A DNA stretch of 18,339 nucleotides from JBGPBY01 sp041481485. GTDB taxonomy: Bacteria > Acidobacteriota > Terriglobia > 20CM-2-55-15. A model generated the notes under the pieces. That model was given only the letters and a program-made list of their open reading frames with translations, ran no database searches and was not told the DNA's origin. Position 1 is the stretch's first letter, and each line of letters opens with the position of its first letter. The position numbers were made by a program, and so were the translations under genes. Below are positions 7,568 through 15,786 of this stretch, one piece after another. Location: assembly GCA_041481485.1 (NCBI GenBank), contig JBGPBY010000088.1:1-18339 (forward strand), written 5' to 3'.

Positions 7568-7774
7568 CTGCCGCCGCTCCGCGGCTGAATGATTTGAGCG
7601 AGTGGGTTTCCACCGGCTGACGCCGGTGGCTAACGGACTGCCGCCGCTCCGCGGCTGGGGACGCGGTTGAATTGATTCAGCCGCAGAGTGGCGGCAAGAA
7701 AACGTCCCCGTCGATTTCCCATCTTCCAGCCGCGGAGCGGCGGCAGTTTGCTAGCCACGGGCGTAAGCCCGTGG
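7568..7774. repeat. Cluster of REP-like palindromic units
   Basis: The 20-base motif ctgccgccgctccgcggctg occurs at 7568-7587 and 7638-7657, and as its reverse complement at 7727-7746. A degenerate inverted copy lies at 7678-7697. Two perfect 8-bp hairpins flank the core: ccaccggc-tgac-gccggtgg (7610-7629) and ccacgggc-gtaa-gcccgtgg (7755-7774). The order hairpin, spacer, GC motif is mirrored as GC motif, spacer, hairpin, so two composite units face each other. The same units occur at 16.9-17.1 kb, so this is a dispersed family. Placement between a 3' end and a promoter is typical of REP/BIME elements, which can stabilise or terminate transcripts. Confidence 0.85.
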
Positions 7775-7819
7775 ATGATGAAAGGAAGTGAACCGAAGTC
7801 CCTTAGCCGCCCGGAGCTG

Positions 7820-8191
7820 TTACCCGTCGCGGGCGGTTTTGATCAGGGCTTCCATGTGATTGAGGTAGCCTTCCAGAGCGCGCTTGCCCTGCGCAGTCAG
7901 GCTGTAGCTGGTCTTCGGCATGCGTCCTTCGAATTGCTTGTCGCAATGAACATAGTCGCTTTCTTCCAGTTTCCGGGCGTGCACGCTGAGATTCCCGTCA
8001 GTGGTTTTCAACAGTTCCTTGAGCTCGTTGAATGTCATGGATTCATTGACCGCGAGCGCGCTGAGAATGCCAAGCCGGACCGGTTCGTGAATGACCCGAT
8101 CCAGTTGAGTGGGACTCTTCGGTCCATGCGGACGCTGAGAAGATGGCGGTTTCGCCAAATGAACGTCGTTTCGTAATGCCTTAGCCACCAT
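7820..8191 (-). CDS. Winged-helix transcriptional regulator, HTH_34 type
   Basis: This 123-residue protein is a small DNA-binding regulator. After about 28 basic and polar residues comes the winged-helix domain (about 30-118): LDRVIHEPVRLGILSAL, FNELKELLKTTDGNLSVHARKLEE with the recognition helix, and the wing KTSYSLTAQG. The TDGNLSxHxRKLE pattern is typical of the HTH_34 (PF13601) group of MarR/ArsR-like regulators. No metal-binding cysteine cluster is seen; there is a single cysteine, in VHCDK. The gene overlaps the end of the membrane-protein gene by 11 bases. Its Shine-Dalgarno (AAGGAGG, 8193-8199) lies only 1 base before the ATG and 4 before a GTG as second codon, so the true start may be GTG at 8188. 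Such regulators are usually encoded next to the membrane protein they control; the ligand is unknown. Confidence 0.88.
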   Translation of the reverse strand: MVAKALRNDVHLAKPPSSQRPHGPKSPTQLDRVIHEPVRLGILSALAVNESMTFNELKELLKTTDGNLSVHARKLEESDYVHCDKQFEGRMPKTSYSLTAQGKRALEGYLNHMEALIKTARDG

Positions 8192-8768
8192 ACCTCCTTG
8201 CGATCATCACGCCAAATATGACGTGCAACATACCGAAGCCGATTGCCATCTCAACGTTCGCCCATTGTTGTCCCAGGGTGAGAACAAGGGTACCGAAGGC
8301 GATAAATGAAATTCCCATCACGGGTACGATCCGAACGGAATTTGTTCCACCACTGACAACGGCGACTCCATAAAGCAACATCCACAGACCAGGAAGCAGC
8401 GAGAAAATACCCTGGCCGAACAGAACCAGTGTCAACACCGCCCCGGCAAACATCGCCGGGAACAGACTCAATGCAAATGCCCGTCCTGGTCCCTTGAGAA
8501 ACACACGCGCTGTTTTCGCCTTGCGGATCATTGCACAGAAGCCGATGGCGAACGCGATGAAGGCTTCGCCGATCCAAAGCGCAAACCACAATTCCGGTGT
8601 TGGCATCCTGCTGGCGATCCAGGATGCGGCAAGCGCGCTGATTCCCATGCACACTCCGCCCCAACCCGGAACGGCAGTAAATGAACCTGCGCGTTCCATG
8701 GTTTCCCGGATGTAACGCAGGTTGTCCTGTGCGCGGTCATTGATCGATACAATTCCCTGCTGTCCCAT
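8181..8768 (-). CDS. Six-helix integral membrane protein of unknown function
   Basis: This 195-residue protein has a soluble N-terminal stretch of about 30 residues (AQDNLRYIRETMERAG) and then about six hydrophobic segments at roughly 33-53, 60-80, 97-117, 119-140, 147-166 and 171-190. It ends in a short basic tail. I see no catalytic, transport or metal-binding motif. The N-terminal region NLRYIRETMERAGSFTAVPGWG recalls hypothetical membrane proteins found with small winged-helix regulators in Acidobacteria; I rely on memory for that. The gene overlaps the regulator gene by 11 bases and lies 61 bases after dnaE. No clear ribosome-binding site precedes the ATG. Confidence 0.8.
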   Translation of the reverse strand: MGQQGIVSINDRAQDNLRYIRETMERAGSFTAVPGWGGVCMGISALAASWIASRMPTPELWFALWIGEAFIAFAIGFCAMIRKAKTARVFLKGPGRAFALSLFPAMFAGAVLTLVLFGQGIFSLLPGLWMLLYGVAVVSGGTNSVRIVPVMGISFIAFGTLVLTLGQQWANVEMAIGFGMLHVIFGVMIARRYGG

Positions 8769-8829
8769 GGTGTGAGATTAAGCTGATCGCCGCAGTGAAT
8801 TCAAGTTCTTTGCACGACAAAGATGGGAG

Positions 8830-11800
8830 TTATTGAAGGGTAACGGTTCCAGATCCGTTGATGCGTTCCACCGCATCCACGAACTCCCGGTCGGGCAGAA
8901 CTTTGACGTATGGATTCGGACGAACGTAAACCGTGTAGCGTCCCGGATAGTTCAGCGCAAAAACCAGTTCCGCCGGCCCCTTCTTCAAATCAATGATCGG
9001 CTGGAGTTGATCGGGTAAATCCTGTGGAACGGTCGACGAGTCAATGCGGATCACGACGGAGCGGCTCAGAATTTCCCTGGCGCGCTCCATCGGATAAACG
9101 TCAGTGGCCAGAATCTTTATTGCCGTTTCGTCGTTGTCCAGTTTCCCCTTAACAAAAATGGCTGCGTCCGCCTCGAGGAGACGTTGTGCGCGGGAATATG
9201 TATCCGGAAAGAGAAGAACCTCGACGATTCCTTCCCAGTCTTCCAGTTGAACGATGGCCATGGAATCGCCTTTCTTCGTTTTTGTCACACGCAAGGCAGA
9301 AACGATCCCTCCGATCACCACTTCAAAACCGGAGTCCTTCTCCGCCAGAGCTCCTGTTGTGGCGTTTCCATAAGTGCGCACTTCGTCTGCGAACTTCCTG
9401 AGCGGATGTCCCGTAATGTAGAACCCCAGCGTTTCCTTTTCATGTTTGAGTTTGAGGGATTCTGTCCAGGGCTGTGCCGGGTCCATCGGATTATCATTTT
9501 CGGCATCCACACTATTTGTGAACATCGCAAACAGGCCGCCCTGGCCAAGCTGATTCTCACGCTGTTTCCGTTGTCCCCATTCCATTGCCCGATCCACATT
9601 GTTATAAAGCAGCGAACGATCATTGCTGACGCTGTCAAAGGCTCCGGCCTTGATCAGACTTTCCACAACCCGCTTATTCACGGCTCGGAGGTCGACGCGC
9701 TCGCAAAAATCGAAAAGGGATTTGAAGGGTTTCGCCGCAACAATGGAGACGATGGCATTTTCCCCAACGTTCTTGATTGCCGTCATACCAAACCGAATTC
9801 CGTTGGGAGTGGGCGTAAAGTACACGTCGCTGAGATTGACATCCGGCGGCAGAATGGCGATGCCCATTTCCCTGCATTCGTTGATGTACTTGACGATCTT
9901 CTCCTGGCTGCCACGTTCACTGGTGAGAATTGCGGCCATGAAATACTGGGGGTAATGCGCTTTCAAAAACGCAGTGCGATAAGCCAGAACGGCATAGGCT
10001 GCGGAATGAGACTTGTTGAAGCCATATCCTGCAAACTGCTCCATCAAATCAAACAGGCGAGTCACCCTTTTTGCGTCTTTGAATCCCTTTTGCTGCGATC
10101 CAGCGACGAACTTCTCGCGCTGTGCGGCCATCTCTTCCGCTTTCTTTTTTCCCATTGCACGGCGAAGGAGATCGGCTTCACCAAGGGAATAGCCCGCAAC
10201 GAGGTTGGCGATCTGCATGACCTGTTCCTGATACACAATCACGCCGTACGTCTCTTCGAGAATATCCTTCAATTCGGGAAGCTCGTATTCGACTTTCTTC
10301 TTGCCGTGCTTTCGATTGATGAAGTCGTCGATCATGCCGCCGCCAATCGGGCCCGGGCGGTAAAGCGCGTTCAGCGCGGTGAGGTGTTCCAGCGAAGACG
10401 GTTTGAAACGGCGAAGAATGTCCTTCATCCCCGAGCTTTCAAACTGAAACACGCCACTGGTGAGACCTGCGGAGAACAACTCGTATGTTTTCGAATCGTC
10501 CAGATGCAGAGCATCCATGTCGAGTTCGACGCCGGTAAGCTGCTTCAGCATTTTCAATGTATCGTCGATGATGGTCAGCGTCGTCAGGGCCAGAAAGTCC
10601 ATCTTCAACAGGCCCATCTTTTCGATATCCGTCATCGGATACATCGTCGTGATTTCGTCTTTGCTGGACTTGTACAGCGGAACGAATTCCGTGATCGGCC
10701 TGGGAGAAATCACGACGCCGGCAGCATGCGTGGACGCGTGACGCGCCAGGCCTTCCAGCCGTTTCGCAATGTCGAACAATTCGCGGACCCGCGGATCGGC
10801 ATTCACTGCGCTCTTCAACTCCGGGGTTTGTTCCAGCGCCTTGTCGAGCGTGATGTGCAGTTCGGTCGGCACCATCTTGGCGATCTTGTCGACTTCGGCG
10901 TAGGTCATATCCATGCCGCGGCCTGCATCGCGCAGGACGCCGCGGGCGGCCATCGTCCCGAATGTAATGATTTGCGAAACATTTTCGCGGCCATATTTCC
11001 GGGTCACATAGTCGATGACTTCATTCCGCCGGTTGGTACAGAAATCGATGTCGATGTCCGGCAGGGATACGCGTTCGGGATTGAGAAACCGTTCGAACAG
11101 CAAACCGTACTGCAATGGGTCGATGTCGGTAATTCGAAGACAGAACGATGCCAGGCTTCCCGCCGCCGATCCCCTTCCCGGCCCCACGGGGATTCCACAC
11201 TCGCGCGCATAGCGGATGAAATCCCAGACGATCAGGAAATACCCGGAGTACTTCATGCTCTGGATCATCTGAACTTCGCGGACCATGCGGTCTTCGTAAG
11301 CGGAAACCGGATTCTTCAACAGGCCTTTGTCTGCAAGCGGACGAAGATGCTTCATGCGCTCTTCATATCCGTCCTGCACGACCTTCGAGAAATAGGAATC
11401 AATCGTGAATCCGGGAGGTACCGCAAATTCCGGAAACGGGTCGGTTACTTTTTCAAGCTTCAGGCTGCAACGGGAAGCGATCTCCACCGTACGATCCAGG
11501 ACGTGAGGAATCTCACCGAATACCTCGTCCATTTCCTTCCGCGTCTTGACGTAAAACTGGTCGGTGTAGAACTTCATGCGGTTGGGATCATTGACGGTCT
11601 TGCCGGTCTGGATGCACAGCAGAATGTCGTGTGCCCGGCAATCATCGCGTTCCATGCAGTGGCAGTCGTTTGTGGCGACTGCGGGAATTCCCGTCCGTTC
11701 CGAAATCCTCAGCATGTCCGGAACGATCTTGCGCTGCTTGTCGAGGCCGTGATCGTGAATCTCCAGATAGAATCGATCCTTACCGAAAATGTCCTGAAAA

Positions 11801-12279
11801 CGGCCGGCCGCCGCCTCGGCTTCCTCAAACCGTCCGGCCAGAAGATTTGCCGAAACTTCTCCATTGAGGCACGCCGACAGCCCGATCAAACCCTCACTAT
11901 GTTCTGCAAGAAGATCCTTATCGATACGCGGTTTGTAATAAAACCCTTCGAGATAACCCTTCGATACCAGCTTGACGAGATTTTTGTATCCTGTTTCATT
12001 TTCACTCAGCAGGATCAGGTGGTTTGGCCGGCCGGCCGAAGGATCACGATCAAACCGGTTCGTCTTTGCGACGTACATCTCGCAACCAATGATGGGTTTA
12101 ACGCCGGCTTTTATCGCCGCATCGTAAAACCCAATGGCGCCGAACAGATTTCCATGATCGGTGACGGCAACGGCAGGCATGCCGGATTTCGCCGCTTTTT
12201 TGGCGAGAGCGTCATGGCCGCATGCCCCATCGAGCAGACTGAATCCGGAATGAAGGTGCAAATGAACGAACTGCGACAC
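8830..12279 (-). CDS. dnaE: DNA polymerase III alpha subunit (replicative polymerase)
   Basis: This protein of about 1149 residues is the DnaE1-type chromosomal replicase. The N-terminal PHP domain keeps its metal ligands: HLHLHS (H8, H10), D17, D41-H42, E67, H87, C137 and D205/H207, so it may carry intrinsic 3'-5' proofreading, which E. coli DnaE has lost. The catalytic palm has PDIDIDF (about 407-413, D408 and D410) and the third aspartate in KMDFLALTTLTII (about D561). A helix-hairpin-helix region and the OB fold (about 970-1050, VVIGGIVSALRVTKTKKG) follow. I chose GTG at 12279, which has GGGAG 5 bases upstream and gives MSQFVHLHLHS. An ATG at 12291 is in frame but lacks a ribosome-binding site and would overlap guaA. 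It begins 2 bases after guaA. No intein is present. Confidence 0.98.
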   Translation of the reverse strand: MSQFVHLHLHSGFSLLDGACGHDALAKKAAKSGMPAVAVTDHGNLFGAIGFYDAAIKAGVKPIIGCEMYVAKTNRFDRDPSAGRPNHLILLSENETGYKNLVKLVSKGYLEGFYYKPRIDKDLLAEHSEGLIGLSACLNGEVSANLLAGRFEEAEAAAGRFQDIFGKDRFYLEIHDHGLDKQRKIVPDMLRISERTGIPAVATNDCHCMERDDCRAHDILLCIQTGKTVNDPNRMKFYTDQFYVKTRKEMDEVFGEIPHVLDRTVEIASRCSLKLEKVTDPFPEFAVPPGFTIDSYFSKVVQDGYEERMKHLRPLADKGLLKNPVSAYEDRMVREVQMIQSMKYSGYFLIVWDFIRYARECGIPVGPGRGSAAGSLASFCLRITDIDPLQYGLLFERFLNPERVSLPDIDIDFCTNRRNEVIDYVTRKYGRENVSQIITFGTMAARGVLRDAGRGMDMTYAEVDKIAKMVPTELHITLDKALEQTPELKSAVNADPRVRELFDIAKRLEGLARHASTHAAGVVISPRPITEFVPLYKSSKDEITTMYPMTDIEKMGLLKMDFLALTTLTIIDDTLKMLKQLTGVELDMDALHLDDSKTYELFSAGLTSGVFQFESSGMKDILRRFKPSSLEHLTALNALYRPGPIGGGMIDDFINRKHGKKKVEYELPELKDILEETYGVIVYQEQVMQIANLVAGYSLGEADLLRRAMGKKKAEEMAAQREKFVAGSQQKGFKDAKRVTRLFDLMEQFAGYGFNKSHSAAYAVLAYRTAFLKAHYPQYFMAAILTSERGSQEKIVKYINECREMGIAILPPDVNLSDVYFTPTPNGIRFGMTAIKNVGENAIVSIVAAKPFKSLFDFCERVDLRAVNKRVVESLIKAGAFDSVSNDRSLLYNNVDRAMEWGQRKQRENQLGQGGLFAMFTNSVDAENDNPMDPAQPWTESLKLKHEKETLGFYITGHPLRKFADEVRTYGNATTGALAEKDSGFEVVIGGIVSALRVTKTKKGDSMAIVQLEDWEGIVEVLLFPDTYSRAQRLLEADAAIFVKGKLDNDETAIKILATDVYPMERAREILSRSVVIRIDSSTVPQDLPDQLQPIIDLKKGPAELVFALNYPGRYTVYVRPNPYVKVLPDREFVDAVERINGSGTVTLQ

Positions 12280-12281
12280 AT

Positions 12282-13814
12282 CTACTCCCATTCAATTGTA
12301 GCCGGAGGTTTCGATGTGATGTCGTAAACCACGCGATTGATGCCTTTCACTTCGTTGACAATTCGCGTCGATACGGCATCAAGAACTTCATACGGCAGGC
12401 GTACCCAATCGGCAGTCATGCCGTCAGTGCTGTGGACTGCCCGGATGGCGACCGTGTGATCATAGGTGCGGTTGTCACCCATCACTCCGACGCTCCGGAC
12501 CGGCAACAGAACGCAGAAGGATTGCCAGATCTCGCGATAGAGCCCGGCCTTCTTGATTTCGGCGATAAGTATCTCGTCTGCGTCCTGTAGCAGGCGCACG
12601 CCTTCACGCGTGACCTCACCCATGATGCGAACGCCGAGGCCCGGACCTGGAAATGGCTGGCGCCAGACCATTTCTTCGGAAAGTCCAAGTTCGAGACCCA
12701 CCCTGCGAACTTCGTCCTTAAACAATTCCCGCAGCGGTTCGACCAGTTTCAGATGCATGCGCTCCGGCAGCCCGCCCACATTGTGATGCGACTTGATGGT
12801 TTGCGAGGGTCCCTTCACGGAAACCGATTCGATGACGTCCGGATAGAGTGTGCCCTGCACCAGGTATTCAACGCCTTTCGCGGTTGCAGCCTCTTCCTCA
12901 AACACCCTGATGAATTCCACACCGATTATTTTTCGCTTCTTTTCCGGTTCCGTGACACCGGCCAGTTTGCCTAGAAATCGATCCGAAGCATCCACGCCGC
13001 GAACATTCAATTTCAAATTGTTGCGGAGCACGGCCAGGACCTTGTCAAATTCGTTCTTCCGCAACAGACCGTTATCCACAAACACGCCGGTCAACCGGTC
13101 GCCGATCGCGCGATGAACAAGCGCAGCGGCCACGGTGGAATCCACACCGCCGCTGATGGCGACGATGGCGCGTCCGTCACCCACCCTCTCGCGGATGCGT
13201 TCGACGGCGTGTTCAATAAATGAACCGATGGTCCAGCTTCCCGCGCAACCGCAAATATCGAAGACGAACCGCTTCAGCAGTGCTGTTCCGTTATCGGTGT
13301 GTGTCACCTCAGGATGAAACTGAATCCCGTAGATTTTCCGTTCCGGATTTTCCATCGCTGCCATGGCCGTGTTGCTGCGTGCCGTGACCGAAAATCCAGC
13401 CGGAGGTTCCAGAATCAAATCTCCATGGCTCATCCAGACGCGCTTCATTCCGTTGAGAAGACACGAGGTGCCGGTGGAATGGATTTCCCGCGACCCATAT
13501 TCCCGATGCGATGCCGGTTCGACCTTGCCGCCAAGCTGTCTGGCGATCAACTGCATCCCGTAGCAGACACCCAGTACCGGAATGCCGAGCTCGAACACTT
13601 TCGGATCGCAGGCCGGAGCACCCGGCTCGTAGACGGAATCCGGTCCGCCGGATAGGACAATGCCCTTCGGATGATGGGACCGAATGACATCCAGCGGAGT
13701 ATTGAACGGGACGATTTCGGAATAGACATTCGCTTCGCGGATGCGCCGGCCAATCAGCTGGGTATATTGTGAACCGAAATCCAGGACAAGAATCGTTTCA
13801 GACTTCGATGACAT
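12282..13814 (-). CDS. guaA: GMP synthase (glutamine-hydrolysing)
   Basis: This 510-residue enzyme converts XMP to GMP using ATP and ammonia released from glutamine, the last step of guanine nucleotide synthesis. The N-terminal class I glutamine amidotransferase has the nucleophile C84 in GVCYGMQ and the partners H167 and E169 in FHPEV. The ATP pyrophosphatase domain has the P-loop SGGVDS at 221-226. The C-terminal dimerisation domain ends in the family-typical IEWE. Length is normal. The ATG at 13814 has GAGG 4 bases upstream. The gene lies 104 bases after the Asd-like gene and 2 bases before dnaE, so it may share a transcript with the polymerase and link nucleotide supply to replication. 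Confidence 0.98.
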   Translation of the reverse strand: MSSKSETILVLDFGSQYTQLIGRRIREANVYSEIVPFNTPLDVIRSHHPKGIVLSGGPDSVYEPGAPACDPKVFELGIPVLGVCYGMQLIARQLGGKVEPASHREYGSREIHSTGTSCLLNGMKRVWMSHGDLILEPPAGFSVTARSNTAMAAMENPERKIYGIQFHPEVTHTDNGTALLKRFVFDICGCAGSWTIGSFIEHAVERIRERVGDGRAIVAISGGVDSTVAAALVHRAIGDRLTGVFVDNGLLRKNEFDKVLAVLRNNLKLNVRGVDASDRFLGKLAGVTEPEKKRKIIGVEFIRVFEEEAATAKGVEYLVQGTLYPDVIESVSVKGPSQTIKSHHNVGGLPERMHLKLVEPLRELFKDEVRRVGLELGLSEEMVWRQPFPGPGLGVRIMGEVTREGVRLLQDADEILIAEIKKAGLYREIWQSFCVLLPVRSVGVMGDNRTYDHTVAIRAVHSTDGMTADWVRLPYEVLDAVSTRIVNEVKGINRVVYDITSKPPATIEWE

Positions 13815-13918
13815 TGTTCCTCATTATATCAATCGCAGAATATCGCACGATGGACAGACAGCGGCAGCCATCCCCGCAATAATAGGATTTGATGATGCCA
13901 GTTCCGGTCCCTTTCGAT

Positions 13919-14926
13919 TCAGCGGGGACTTGTGGCAGTCAGCATAACGACCTCGGCGATGCCGAGCGCATTGGCGGCCGAAATTCGCAGATTGTCGGCT
14001 GTGATCCACAGTGAAAACAGATTCGCATCCATCGGATCCGGAGCGATGCGGCCGATCTGAATTTTTTCCGAACCGATCGCGCCGACAGGCGAGGCCGCAT
14101 CTTCTGGATTATCTCGGATCACGATAGCGCCTTTCGATTCTTCAAAACATTTGCGAAGTTCAGTATCCGAAACTGGTCTGTCCGTGCGAACGAAGAGAGA
14201 AAAGGATTCCGAATGAAACACGGGCGCCTGAAGTGTCATCAGGGACGGAATCGGAATGGAACTCCCAAAAATTGCTTGAAATTGCGTTCGTATCAGGTTC
14301 TCGGCATCGACTGCGGCATTCGTTTCCGGCAGCAGATTGAACGCAATCTGTCCTTTGAATAGCCGGTGTTCCACGGGTTGAAAATTCAACAGTCCAACGG
14401 TCTGTTCCTGAAGTTCGTCGATGGCTGCGGAGCCGCGTTCGGATGCGGGTTCCAGAAGGGTTGCCGTTACAGACTTGATGGGAAAGGCACGTTCCAAAGT
14501 GCTCAGGACTTTTGCGAGAACAATAACGGAAGGGTGAGGGCTGATGAAATATCCAGACTCTTTTATCAAACTTCGATCGGATATTCCGCTGAGGAACATA
14601 GTCCCTTCGCGTCCGGTCTGCGTCAGATCGATCGTCAATTCGGGGAAGCTCGATCCGCTTGCGGCATAAGCCTTGATGATCAAAGGACTGCATGCGAAGA
14701 AGGCGATATCGATGTTATCGAATGAACTTGGAGCCAGGATCTGTGTAATTTCGATCTGTCCGGCAAACTCCTGAAGCAGTCCCGCGTACTCTTCCGTTTC
14801 CAGCAATTTCAACTTGCCGATTGGAAGTTCCGTTTCCTGGACGAGTTCTTTCAGCTCCTTGCCGACGGGGGAGGACGATCCGACAATCGCGACGTTTGGA
14901 GCCCTGCGCAGTCTCTCAAGATTCAC
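13919..14926 (-). CDS. Aspartate-semialdehyde dehydrogenase-like (USG-1 type) protein lacking the catalytic cysteine
   Basis: This 335-residue protein has the two-domain fold of the Asd/ArgC family. The N-terminal NAD(P)-binding region reads VAIVGSSSPVG (12-22), and the dimerisation domain contains LLEPASERGSAAIDELQEQT and FNLLPETN. In active enzymes the nucleophile lies in an NPNC(S/T)T motif; here the equivalent is SPHPSVIVLA (129-138) with proline at the cysteine position. The second-site segment APVFHSES keeps a histidine. It is therefore probably not a working semialdehyde dehydrogenase, and is closest to USG-1-like homologues. Start is GTG at 14926, overlapping the pssA stop as GTGA, so translation is coupled to phospholipid synthesis. 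Its role there is unknown. Confidence 0.85.
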   Translation of the reverse strand: MNLERLRRAPNVAIVGSSSPVGKELKELVQETELPIGKLKLLETEEYAGLLQEFAGQIEITQILAPSSFDNIDIAFFACSPLIIKAYAASGSSFPELTIDLTQTGREGTMFLSGISDRSLIKESGYFISPHPSVIVLAKVLSTLERAFPIKSVTATLLEPASERGSAAIDELQEQTVGLLNFQPVEHRLFKGQIAFNLLPETNAAVDAENLIRTQFQAIFGSSIPIPSLMTLQAPVFHSESFSLFVRTDRPVSDTELRKCFEESKGAIVIRDNPEDAASPVGAIGSEKIQIGRIAPDPMDANLFSLWITADNLRISAANALGIAEVVMLTATSPR

Positions 14927-15786
14927 GTTTTGATATTACCATGCACGGGTTCGCCCAGCGGAGATGGCGACGGTCCACTGAAGCGCCGCATGGTATGAAT
15001 GACGAGACCTGACGAAACATAAATGGTGGCAATCAAGAGCAGGACGACTTCGGAATAGAAATAAATGGAAGCGATCAATACTGCGGTAAACACCAGAGCC
15101 ATTCGCGAACCTCGTTTGAGGAACTGGAGTTCCTTGAAACTGGGATAACGGATAGTGCTGACCATCAGGAGAGAGGCCAGCAGTACGAGCAGATACCAGA
15201 CGATGGCGGCCCAAACCATCGTCAGAGGCTCCTTGAAAAAATGAACCGTCGCGGCCAGCAGACCGGCGCCGGCCGGAATCGGCAAGCCGACGAAGTGACG
15301 TTTCATGCCCGGATCCAGCGGTTTCTGAGTCTGCACATTGAAGCGAGCCAGGCGCCAGCCGCCGCAAATCATAAAGATGAAAGTTACGATCCAGCTCCAA
15401 TGCCGGAGATGTTCCGCGGCATACATTTCAAACGTCGTGGTACCCGTTGCGTTAATGATCTGGCTCTGTCCCCAGACAAACGCCAACACCGCAGGGGCGA
15501 TGCCAAAGGTCAGAACATCCGCGATGGAATCCAGCTGCACGCCAAATTCACTGGCGGTATGCGTCATGCGGGCGATCCGTCCATCCAGACCATCCAGTAC
15601 CACACCGACACCGATGGCCATGGCGGCAAAATCGAAATTGCCTTTCAAAGTAGATGTCATGCAGAAATAGGCACAAAACATGTTCCCGATGGTAAACATG
15701 CTGGGAATCAACGCGAGGCCGCTCTGCAATCGCTCGCTTTGCGTTCGCCGCCCTCTGGCTTGCCGTCTTGTGCGTCGTTCACCCAT
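14923..15786 (-). CDS. pssA: CDP-diacylglycerol-serine O-phosphatidyltransferase
   Basis: This 287-residue membrane enzyme joins CDP-diacylglycerol and serine to make phosphatidylserine. The complete CDP-alcohol phosphatidyltransferase signature D-x2-DG-x2-AR-x8-G-x3-D-x3-D spans residues 65-90 (D65, D68, G69, A72, R73, G82, D86, D90). A very basic N-terminus (about 1-18) precedes several membrane helices across residues 22-270. It overlaps the end of psd by 8 bases and the start of the Asd-like gene by 4, a tightly coupled arrangement. With psd it forms the complete two-step route to phosphatidylethanolamine. Confidence 0.96.
   Translation of the reverse strand: MGERRTRRQARGRRTQSERLQSGLALIPSMFTIGNMFCAYFCMTSTLKGNFDFAAMAIGVGVVLDGLDGRIARMTHTASEFGVQLDSIADVLTFGIAPAVLAFVWGQSQIINATGTTTFEMYAAEHLRHWSWIVTFIFMICGGWRLARFNVQTQKPLDPGMKRHFVGLPIPAGAGLLAATVHFFKEPLTMVWAAIVWYLLVLLASLLMVSTIRYPSFKELQFLKRGSRMALVFTAVLIASIYFYSEVVLLLIATIYVSSGLVIHTMRRFSGPSPSPLGEPVHGNIKT

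Larger units (their letters stand above)
7407..7819. other. 413-base intergenic region with repeats and candidate promoter
   Basis: No gene is supported here. From right to left it holds the tail region after the winged-helix gene, a cluster of GC palindromes and hairpins (7568-7774), a pair of atgtgtgc direct repeats (7513-7520 and 7532-7539) with a short cggcc-tc-ggccg inverted repeat beside them (7539-7550), and then the presumed promoter of the Omp85 operon. Confidence 0.7.

Noticed and set aside
7568..7774. Possible CRISPR array
   Set aside because: The copies differ in orientation and spacing, are themselves palindromic, and there are no equal-length spacers or cas genes.
7801..7840. 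ccgccc...gggcggtttt stem with T-run as an intrinsic terminator
   Set aside because: The T-run is on the plus strand, where no gene ends, the loop is 18 bases, and the stem overlaps the minus-strand stop codon.
9184..12327. Plus-strand open frame of 1047 codons opposite dnaE
   Set aside because: It is a shadow of dnaE codon use on the other strand. The translation has low-complexity drift and no recognisable domain, there is no ribosome-binding site, and dnaE itself is unmistakable.
13823..13828. Minus-strand TATAAT just before guaA
   Set aside because: It lies 8 bases from the ATG, which would leave almost no leader, and it overlaps the GAGG ribosome-binding site. No -35 box fits.
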